Below, one piece after another: positions 1-6,432 of a stretch of 6,916 nucleotides of DNA. The first letter of the stretch is position 1, and every line of letters begins with the position of its first letter. The notes below the pieces were generated by a model. The model was not told the origin of the DNA and searched no databases. It worked only from the letters and a program-made list of their open reading frames with translations. A program made the translations under genes and the position numbers. The stretch comes from Planctomycetota bacterium (GTDB lineage: Bacteria; Planctomycetota; UBA1135). Where the stretch lies: assembly GCA_029243845.1 (NCBI GenBank), contig JAQWRF010000039.1:1-6916 (forward strand), read 5' to 3'.

Positions 1-126
1 CCCTCGGTATAGGGCGAAACACTGCAAGAGCCAAATGTGGCACAGGTAATGATGAGCGTAGAGAGTAGTGTGAAACGCATAGGGATAGTGTATTCTAATA
101 GCTCTAGGCTTTCTAGCCACAATCAC
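1..126 (+). other. Leader upstream of the phosphohydrolase gene, possibly with the tail of an upstream gene
   Basis: No complete gene is visible here. All three forward frames are open from the window edge to a stop at 10-12 (TAG), 47-49 (TAA) and 66-68 (TAG) respectively, so any one could be the C-terminus of an upstream gene, and the fragments are too short to identify. The TAA at 47-49 overlaps an ATG at 49-51 (TAATG), an arrangement that often couples two genes. That ATG, a second at 52-54 and a GTG at 37-39 are in frame with the downstream gene, but they would add 25-30 residues that do not look like part of its family. A four-base inverted repeat (GGCT, loop TTCT, AGCC) sits at 108-119, too short to call a terminator. 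I see no convincing -35/-10 promoter pair. Confidence 0.45.
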
Positions 127-1785
127 ATGACCAAACTTGCCATAATAGGAATAGACGGCGCGACTTACGAAATCATTCACCCAATGATCGAGGCCGGAGA
201 ATTGCCTAATATCGCCAAAATATTAGCCGAAGGGGTTTCGGGGGCGCTCGAGTCCGAGAAGCCGCCCATGACCCCACCGGCATGGACATCGATGTTTACG
301 GGCTTAAACCCAGGCAAACATGGTGTTTTTCACTTTATCGGGCGTGATTTAGGCAGTTATCAGCACAGCCTCAAGAATAGTGGGAGCTATGTCGGCAAGG
401 ACATCATGTCTTTGCTCAGCAAGCGTGGTTTGAGCGTAGGCTCGTTGTCGGTGCCGATGACTTATCCACCTTTTGAGGTGCACGATGGTTATATGGTTTC
501 AGGTATCCCAATGCCTTTGACTGGCGACTCTATAGCCTGGCCACCAGACGTTTGCGATGATATGCGTCGCATCCTTGGTGCGGACTATATCGCCGATGTC
601 GAATACAGTAAATACGATGGAGACACCGAGACCGCCGAAGATGATCTCAACCTGTATTCCGAGTTGCGTGACGAGTTGTTTCATCTCGAAGAACAGCGTC
701 TGGACATCCAAACTGACTTTTTGCGTGAGCGGCCGACCGACTTCTACTTCACTGTCATTTCGGTGACCGACCGCTGTCAGCACTATTTCTGGAAATTCCA
801 GGACCCGGATCATGCGGGTTACACTGAAGAGGGCGCCAAACTTTATGGCGAAGTCATTAAAGACTCCTACCGCCTGGCGGATAAATTCGTAGGTGAAGCG
901 CGCGCCATCATCGGCGACGAAGTACCTATTGCTTTGGTTAGCGATCATGGTTTTGGGCCGCAGTACCACGACTTTCACATTAATACTTGGCTTGAGCAGC
1001 AAGGCTATTTGGTGCGCAAGCAGGTTCCTTACTTGAAGTGGGGTAAGTTACATCTTGGCGGTGTTCTTCATCGTCTCGGACTTGGCGTCGTTGAAAAAAT
1101 CATCGGTCCGTTGGGTAAAATTCCGATTTACCGTCCGAAGATGAAAAAGAAAGCCGACGCCAGCGACATTGATTGGTCACAGACGACGGCATTTGCTGCC
1201 TTGCATGGCATTTGTGTTAATTTGCAAAACCGCGAGCCTGAGGGCATTGTTTCGGATGATGATTATGCTTCAACGATCGATGAAATTATTATCAAACTTA
1301 GCGATATCAAAATGCCCGATGGCAGTGTAGCTTGCGACGGAATCTTTAAGAAAGAAGATATCTATTCGGGGCCACGCACTGCAGAAGCTCCCGATTTGCA
1401 GTTCCAGATGGCAGGATTAAGCTGTATCACTAAAGAATGCTGGGGTGAAAGCGAGTTGTTTGCCTTGCGTAAAAATGCGCCGATTTCTGGGCAACACCGC
1501 TTCAATGGCATTTTCGCGATTTCAAAGCCTGGCGTCGAAGCGGGTAAAGTGATTGAAGGTATGCATATTCAAGACACGGCTCCGACTTTACTTTACGCAA
1601 TCGAACAAGCCGTCCCGGCATGGATGGACGGCAATATTCGTGGCGATATCTATGCTGAGCCATCTGAGCCTAAATGGGACCGTTCGCCAGAGCCACAGTC
1701 TGATTTGCCGGCATCCTCTGACACCGACGACGCTCAATCGCAATCTATTGAAGATTCGCTGCGCGGCCTAGGTTACTTACAATAA
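127..1785 (+). CDS. Alkaline phosphatase superfamily phosphohydrolase (type I phosphodiesterase / nucleotide pyrophosphatase-like, COG3379 type), cytoplasmic
   Basis: A 552-residue protein of the metal-dependent AlkP superfamily, predicted to hydrolyse or transfer a phosphate ester; the substrate is unknown. Two-metal site residues are all recognisable: D10 in IIGIDGAT, candidate nucleophile T49 in MTPPAWTSMFTG, D215 and H219 in TDRCQH, D273-H274 in SDHGFGP, and H457 in SGQHRFNGI. The segments PMTYPP (110-115) and VSGIPMP (124-130) are typical of the COG3379-like subgroup. There is no signal peptide or membrane span, so it should act in the cytoplasm. I chose the ATG at 127 because homologues begin with a short M-x-K-hydrophobic strand straight into GxDGAT; in-frame starts at 37, 49 and 52 would add a non-conserved polar extension. 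No clear Shine-Dalgarno precedes it. The C-terminus has a Ser/Asp/Pro-rich linker and then LRGLGYLQ, an ending common in this superfamily. It is six bases from the glycosidase gene. Family assignment is firm; the role in polysaccharide synthesis is inferred from context. Confidence 0.88.
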   Translation: MTKLAIIGIDGATYEIIHPMIEAGELPNIAKILAEGVSGALESEKPPMTPPAWTSMFTGLNPGKHGVFHFIGRDLGSYQHSLKNSGSYVGKDIMSLLSKRGLSVGSLSVPMTYPPFEVHDGYMVSGIPMPLTGDSIAWPPDVCDDMRRILGADYIADVEYSKYDGDTETAEDDLNLYSELRDELFHLEEQRLDIQTDFLRERPTDFYFTVISVTDRCQHYFWKFQDPDHAGYTEEGAKLYGEVIKDSYRLADKFVGEARAIIGDEVPIALVSDHGFGPQYHDFHINTWLEQQGYLVRKQVPYLKWGKLHLGGVLHRLGLGVVEKIIGPLGKIPIYRPKMKKKADASDIDWSQTTAFAALHGICVNLQNREPEGIVSDDDYASTIDEIIIKLSDIKMPDGSVACDGIFKKEDIYSGPRTAEAPDLQFQMAGLSCITKECWGESELFALRKNAPISGQHRFNGIFAISKPGVEAGKVIEGMHIQDTAPTLLYAIEQAVPAWMDGNIRGDIYAEPSEPKWDRSPEPQSDLPASSDTDDAQSQSIEDSLRGLGYLQ

Positions 1786-1791
1786 AGATTA

Positions 1792-3582
1792 ATGAAGTAC
1801 CTACTCCCACTGATTATTCTCTTTTGCTGCAGTAGTAATGTTAGCGCTCAACAAGCCGATTTTTCAGTTCAATTTGATGGGGCGCAGCAGCCTATCCCTC
1901 CGGGGTTGGTTTACGGACTGAATGATTTAAAGCACACTTCTCAAGGCGTATGGGACGCTTGGTCTCAAGGCGTAAAACCAGAAGGTGGCGTAGTGCGCCT
2001 TTGGGTTAAACGTCACCTGGGTAAGTTCGGCAAACAGCACATTGATGCCGCGCGGCGTGCTCAGCAGGCAGGTCTTGATGTCATGCTAACCGTGGTTGGT
2101 GTCACTGGTGATACACATAGAAAAGATTCCGCTGATGCAATGAAACGTCCTGCTGATGCTAGTGAGTGGGCTCAGGACTTGGCGGAAAACGTGCGCGAGA
2201 TGATTAAGGCTGGCATCAACGTGCGCTATATAGAAATCTGGAACGAACCAGACATGCCCCAGCAATGGGGCGGTACTGAAGAGCAATTCGCTGAATTCTT
2301 CGCGGTATGCGGAGTAGCGTTACGTGAAGAGTTCGGTCACAGTATAAAAATAGGTGGTCCAGGTATGGCTTCTGGATGGGGGAACGGCCTGGTGTTCTTT
2401 GAGAAAATTCTTGATGCTTGTAAACGCCATTCGTTCTCGCCAGATTTCTTGTCGTGGCACCTATATGGCTCATTCGCCAGCGATAACGAGTTTTTGCGTA
2501 CTCCACAGACTATACAGTCCATGGCACAAACTCGTGGCCTTGGTACTCCAGACGCAGTACTCTCAGAATGGAATGTTTCTTTGCCTAGGCCAGTGGCGAA
2601 AGGAATGGACACCAACGTCGGCGCAGCTTATTGGACTGCAGTAGTCGGTTCGTTGATTCAGACTCCGGCCAAAGACGCGCTATACTTTTTATTGCAAGAT
2701 GGAAGCTGGGAGGCCACCAACGATTTCGCTGAACAATCAGTTGGCGCATTCACTTTGCGTGGCGCACCAAAGGCGACATTTTCGGCGATGAAGTTAATGG
2801 GTGAAGTAGCGAAATATCCAGCAGTGCCTCTGGAACGCTTGCAAGCCCCAAATAATTTGGTTTGCGTTGCTACTCGCAATAAGCAACAAGGTCATTTGTT
2901 GATTTCAAACTCGCCCGGTGACATTTTGAGATTAGGGAAGAAGTTCCTGGCCAGTACATCTTTGTTCATGGGCGACATTAAAAGCAAGGACAAACTGTTG
3001 AAGGCGTATGTTTCAGGTCAAACGAAGTTCGAGAAATTAGGCCTTAGCGAAGCGTGGCGCGCGCCTTTGGTTGAACTCAAGAAGCTAATGAAAGTCTTGA
3101 AGCGTGAAGAGGATAGCAGTAACCGTTGGGTAAGTATTCAGTTGGATTGCTTGCCTAAGTCGATTGAGCGCGTACGTTTAATCGACGCAGACCATGGAAA
3201 TCCTATTGCCTCCACCTCATTTCGTGATTTGTTTCGACCTTATGAAGTAGGCTTCAGCAAAGCCGCTGGCCGGCTAACCCTTGTAGAGTTAAAGAAGCAG
3301 GGTGTTGGCGCAAGTGAAGTTGCAGCGATAGAACGATCTTTCGCCTCGGGCTCCAAAGAAAGAAATATTGCGGGTGTCTCAGCAACAACTATGGCGACCG
3401 CACGTGCAACTCTCGAACGCCAGATGATAATGCTCCAAACGGATTTGCCAGTGTCGCTGGCCGCACATGAAGCTTGCAGGGCCGCCGACGTCGCCTCGGT
3501 CGATTGGGTCAAGCTTGAAGGTAATAAAATAGTGGTCAAAGTACCGCCGCACTCGGTGGTCGCTGTCGAACTAAAATTGTAA
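1792..3582 (+). CDS. Secreted GH39-like (clan GH-A) glycoside hydrolase, PslG-like by context
   Basis: A 596-residue exported glycosidase. Residues 1-19 form a signal peptide (K2, a hydrophobic stretch, then VSA before Q20); no good lipobox is present despite C12-C13. The catalytic TIM barrel covers about 25-345. E152 in IWNEP is the expected acid/base and E259 in LSEWNVS the expected nucleophile, as in retaining clan A enzymes; the SWHLYG motif (H223, Y225) also fits. The C-terminal beta domain carries IDADHGNP (464-471), like the ID-x-x-H-x-N segment of GH39 enzymes, and ends with VPPHSVVAVEL. A Lys-rich, probably helical segment at about 379-443 looks like an insertion in that domain. It lies between the phosphohydrolase and polymerase genes, three bases before the latter. 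By analogy with PslG, a GH39 enzyme of the Psl exopolysaccharide locus, it probably cleaves the cluster's own polymer in the periplasm. The sugar specificity cannot be read from sequence; GH5-type or other clan A families are less likely alternatives. Confidence 0.85.
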   Translation: MKYLLPLIILFCCSSNVSAQQADFSVQFDGAQQPIPPGLVYGLNDLKHTSQGVWDAWSQGVKPEGGVVRLWVKRHLGKFGKQHIDAARRAQQAGLDVMLTVVGVTGDTHRKDSADAMKRPADASEWAQDLAENVREMIKAGINVRYIEIWNEPDMPQQWGGTEEQFAEFFAVCGVALREEFGHSIKIGGPGMASGWGNGLVFFEKILDACKRHSFSPDFLSWHLYGSFASDNEFLRTPQTIQSMAQTRGLGTPDAVLSEWNVSLPRPVAKGMDTNVGAAYWTAVVGSLIQTPAKDALYFLLQDGSWEATNDFAEQSVGAFTLRGAPKATFSAMKLMGEVAKYPAVPLERLQAPNNLVCVATRNKQQGHLLISNSPGDILRLGKKFLASTSLFMGDIKSKDKLLKAYVSGQTKFEKLGLSEAWRAPLVELKKLMKVLKREEDSSNRWVSIQLDCLPKSIERVRLIDADHGNPIASTSFRDLFRPYEVGFSKAAGRLTLVELKKQGVGASEVAAIERSFASGSKERNIAGVSATTMATARATLERQMIMLQTDLPVSLAAHEACRAADVASVDWVKLEGNKIVVKVPPHSVVAVELKL

Positions 3583-3585
3583 ATA

Positions 3586-5082
3586 ATGTCAGAGTTGAAC
3601 CGCGAGCCGATACTGACTACAGACTTTAACTCTAAAACAAGTTTGTGGCGGGGTCTAGCATTGGTGTTGGTCGGATGGCTGGTTGCATTCTTCGTTAAGA
3701 ACGACGGCATATTTTCGCGCCGTATTCAAATAGATATTCTCGGGCCGAATCCATCATTAGTTAACGACATGCCATATCTTGGTAGCGTATTATTGATATT
3801 GGTTGGCTTGCTGCTGATATTCCTCGTTGGTCTAGCCATAAAGTCGGGGAGTATAGATCGGGTTGTGCTGGGCATGTTCGCCTTCAGCCTCAATGCCGAT
3901 GTCGTGCCGATGTTGTTCCAGATTTCAGTAATTGGGTTCTGCTATATTCTGGTCGACCGCGGGCTTCGCCAGCGACGCATACCGTTTCGCCTAACGCCAA
4001 TGGTGGTGATTATGGCCCTGATGATATTGTCGTACTCAGTTAGTTTTTTACAAACCACCCAACCGTTATCGTTGATATCGAACATGATATATCGCTCAAC
4101 GTACATGCTGTCGGTGGTATTGTTGCCAGCGTTATTAGTCAGTCGCCGCCATCTCGACACTTTATTCGATTTCATGTTAGTGGCAGCCATAATCACAGTA
4201 GGCGCAGAGATTGCACAATATATTCTTACGGCTATGAGTGACAGGATCATTACATTTTCGCCAGGGTCGTATAATCATGTTGTAACACCATTCGGTATTA
4301 TGCCGCGCCTGACTGGTTTGATGTATCACCCAAACCACCAATCGAACATATTGGCCACGCAAGCGGTAATGGCGTTGTGGTTCTCGCTCCAACCTAAAGG
4401 CACTATCAATCGCCGCCGCCGCATGTTCTTGTTTGCTGGCTATGTCATTCTCGCTTTCGGAACTGTAGTCACGATGTCGCGTTCGGGATGGCTATCCATA
4501 GCTATTGCGACCGCATTAGTTCCGCTGATACGTTTCAAGAAGGTAGCTCCATGGTATTTTTTGACGGTAGTTGGGGTATGTCTGCTGGCTTACACCACTG
4601 GTTTGGCCGAAGCCGGTTACAAACTAGTCCATGATATAAATGGCGACTCTGCCGATTTCCGTTGGCACATCGACGACATTGCACTTGAAGCATTCTTTTC
4701 GCGTCCGTGGTTCGGTGTAGGTACAAGTAACTTCCTCGATTTTTTCAATCCGTACCAACTTGAGGTGCATGATACTTATTTGCAAATCGCATCGGGTATG
4801 GGTATTTTTGGCATCCTTATTTTTGGCGGGTATATTCTCGCCGTCATCACTCGACTCATCCATGTGGCGCTAACGCCTGCAAGCCCAGCTTATCGCGAAT
4901 GGGCCATCGCCTTGCTGTTCGGATTGATGATCACGGGTATTCAGTCTTTCTTCGCCATGTTCTTGTGGATTAAGTTTTTATGGGGTGTCTTTGGTATTGC
5001 AGAGTCCGTAATTATGAATAATCGCGATAAGAATAATCGCCTAAGTCCAAACGACTTCATTTTCTTGCCTCCGCAACGTTAA
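3586..5082 (+). CDS. O-antigen ligase/polymerase family membrane protein (Wzy_C type), probable polysaccharide polymerase
   Basis: A 498-residue inner-membrane protein with about 11-12 hydrophobic spans, starting near residues 22-38 after a polar N-terminal tail. The Wzy_C signature is visible: MSRSGWL at 297-303 in a transmembrane stretch (R299), then a large periplasmic loop of about 335-400 with R359 in DFRWH, the GVGTSNF segment, and HDTYLQ (H395) leading into GMGIFG. YHPNHQSN in the middle also fits the family. In this family the same fold serves either Wzy polymerases, which join lipid-linked repeat units, or WaaL-type ligases, which move glycan to an acceptor; H395 corresponds in position to the histidine considered catalytic in ligases. 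The next gene encodes a Wzz-type regulator, so polymerase is the better guess. The ATG is three bases after the glycosidase stop, with no obvious Shine-Dalgarno, suggesting translational coupling. The end is polar and basic. Family assignment is strong; polymerase versus ligase is inference. Confidence 0.85.
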   Translation: MSELNREPILTTDFNSKTSLWRGLALVLVGWLVAFFVKNDGIFSRRIQIDILGPNPSLVNDMPYLGSVLLILVGLLLIFLVGLAIKSGSIDRVVLGMFAFSLNADVVPMLFQISVIGFCYILVDRGLRQRRIPFRLTPMVVIMALMILSYSVSFLQTTQPLSLISNMIYRSTYMLSVVLLPALLVSRRHLDTLFDFMLVAAIITVGAEIAQYILTAMSDRIITFSPGSYNHVVTPFGIMPRLTGLMYHPNHQSNILATQAVMALWFSLQPKGTINRRRRMFLFAGYVILAFGTVVTMSRSGWLSIAIATALVPLIRFKKVAPWYFLTVVGVCLLAYTTGLAEAGYKLVHDINGDSADFRWHIDDIALEAFFSRPWFGVGTSNFLDFFNPYQLEVHDTYLQIASGMGIFGILIFGGYILAVITRLIHVALTPASPAYREWAIALLFGLMITGIQSFFAMFLWIKFLWGVFGIAESVIMNNRDKNNRLSPNDFIFLPPQR

Positions 5083-5094
5083 TCTACTAGCTAC

Positions 5095-6429
5095 ATGAAC
5101 GACGTCTCCTCGATTTTTTTCGCCATTTACAGCCGCCGGCTAATGGTGATGTTGGTACTGTTGGGCTCGATAGGCGCAGGTATCTTTTACGCGCTGCAGA
5201 CGCCGTCTGAATACTTGTCGGTGGCCAAAATATTGATTCCTGCCACGTCGCCAACGGTCAGCCTTAAAACTGAGGGGGGCAATCTTCCTAGTGGCCCGAT
5301 TGTGCCAGATCAAAACGAAGATTTGCGGGTCGGTATCATCGGAATTATTCGTAGTGGGGCGGTGCACGATCGTGTGGCTCAAGCTTTGCCCGGTATTGAT
5401 GCCAAAACCATTCGTAAAAATGTTATCGGCGATATCGGCATCGATTCGTTTTTGCATGTACTGTCTTACGCGAAAACTCAAGAAGAGGCAGCGATGCTCG
5501 CCAACGCTTTCTCTGAGGCCTTCCAAGACGAAATGCAAGCTCTGCTCGAGGCGAGTCCACGCCGCACTCTTGAATCTTTTGTCGCTAGAGAGCCAATAGC
5601 GTGGGAACAATTTTCATATCACACCGCGGAGTTGGTTCGCTACCTCGAAGGAACTAATTTTACCGATGTCGAAGTTGAAGTCGTTAATATGCTCTCTCAG
5701 CGTCAGGCAGTGCAGCAACAAATCGAAGCGCTCGAGCTGCAGCACAGTAGCAACTTGGCGCAACGCCCTGTTTATGAGCAGCTCGTCGAAAGTCGCCCCG
5801 AGTTTGTTGTTGCAGGGCAATTGTTAAGCGAAAACTCTGTTTATAAGTCAGCACTCGAGCGTTCAAGTCAATTGGCCACCGAGTTGGCGTTAAAGAAACT
5901 CGAGTTTAAAGATAAACACCCAGAAATCGTACGCTTGACTAACGAATTGTTGCTGGTACAGACGCGCATGTCGCAACAAGCGGAGATGACTCATGCTAGC
6001 TCGACAATGTCACAAGATCCGCAGTCGCTAAGTTTTATACAAAAAATGGTCGAAATCGACATTGCTGAAGCTGGCTACGATTCGCAAAGAACCATATTTG
6101 AACAAACGGCATCACAGATAGACAGCAAGCTGCAAAACGTACCCGAATACCGTGCCGATGTTTCACGGATCAACGCACAAATTGTGCAGGCGCGTAATCA
6201 TGCCGAAGACATTTCGGCGCGCCGCGCTGAACTAGAGTTTCACTTGACCCATGGTTTGAGATTTACCATGTCAAATGAATACACCAAAGCGCTTCCCGAA
6301 AAAGCTCTGCCATTGCCGACGCCGATTGGCATCATGATTTTCAGTACACTTGCTGGCTTAATCGTCGGCATCCTCGCGGCTGTCGTGGCCGAGTTAGTTA
6401 AACAGATGCGTCTGCGAAGCCCATACTAA
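5095..6429 (+). CDS. Wzz/PCP-family polysaccharide chain-length determinant protein without kinase domain
   Basis: A 444-residue inner-membrane protein with the classic polysaccharide co-polymerase layout: a short cytoplasmic N-terminus, TM1 at about 16-34, a Wzz-like alpha/beta domain to about 150 (starting SEYLSVAKILIPA), a helical, heptad-like middle (about 175-390), a Pro-rich approach (LPLPTP), TM2 at about 409-434 and a basic tail ending RSPY. DKHPEIVRL at 273-281 matches the KHP segment frequent in GumC/EpsF/PslE-like co-polymerases. It ends right after TM2, with no Walker A or tyrosine-rich tail, so it is not a fused BY-kinase; a separate kinase could lie outside the window. Such proteins oligomerise in the inner membrane with Wzy and set the modal chain length of the polymer. 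It follows the polymerase gene by 12 bases and precedes the permease gene by three. The ATG at 5095 is chosen because it directly precedes the TM1 region; no strong Shine-Dalgarno is seen. Confidence 0.86.
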   Translation: MNDVSSIFFAIYSRRLMVMLVLLGSIGAGIFYALQTPSEYLSVAKILIPATSPTVSLKTEGGNLPSGPIVPDQNEDLRVGIIGIIRSGAVHDRVAQALPGIDAKTIRKNVIGDIGIDSFLHVLSYAKTQEEAAMLANAFSEAFQDEMQALLEASPRRTLESFVAREPIAWEQFSYHTAELVRYLEGTNFTDVEVEVVNMLSQRQAVQQQIEALELQHSSNLAQRPVYEQLVESRPEFVVAGQLLSENSVYKSALERSSQLATELALKKLEFKDKHPEIVRLTNELLLVQTRMSQQAEMTHASSTMSQDPQSLSFIQKMVEIDIAEAGYDSQRTIFEQTASQIDSKLQNVPEYRADVSRINAQIVQARNHAEDISARRAELEFHLTHGLRFTMSNEYTKALPEKALPLPTPIGIMIFSTLAGLIVGILAAVVAELVKQMRLRSPY

Positions 6430-6432
6430 ATA

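Noticed and set aside
91..96. TATTCT as a possible -10 box
   Set aside because: No matching -35 element is found about 17 bases upstream, so a promoter cannot be supported.
108..119. Small inverted repeat GGCT-TTCT-AGCC before the first gene
   Set aside because: A four-base stem without a T-run is too weak for a terminator or a confident operator.
37..126. N-terminal extension of the phosphohydrolase from GTG 37 or ATG 49/52
   Set aside because: The extra 25-30 residues are polar, do not form a signal peptide and precede the point where the family's first beta strand begins (MTKLAIIGIDG). The TAATG at 47-51 keeps a start at 49 possible, so I note it without adopting it.
499..1002. Minus-strand open frame of 167 codons inside the phosphohydrolase gene
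   Set aside because: It lies wholly opposite a gene with clear catalytic motifs, has no recognisable domain, and reads as low-complexity antisense translation.
3240..3710. Minus-strand open frame of 156 codons spanning the glycosidase-polymerase junction
   Set aside because: The product is Ser/Ala/Thr-rich with no motif, and both plus-strand genes it crosses are well supported.
5016..5040. Ten-base direct repeat GAATAATCGC, 15 bases apart
   Set aside because: It encodes a repeated NNR in the polar C-terminal tail of the polymerase (MNNRDKNNR); two copies in phase with codons look like local duplication or chance, not a regulatory site.
5140..5610. Minus-strand open frame of 156 codons inside the chain-length gene
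   Set aside because: The sense strand encodes TM1 and the Wzz domain; the antisense product has no recognisable features.
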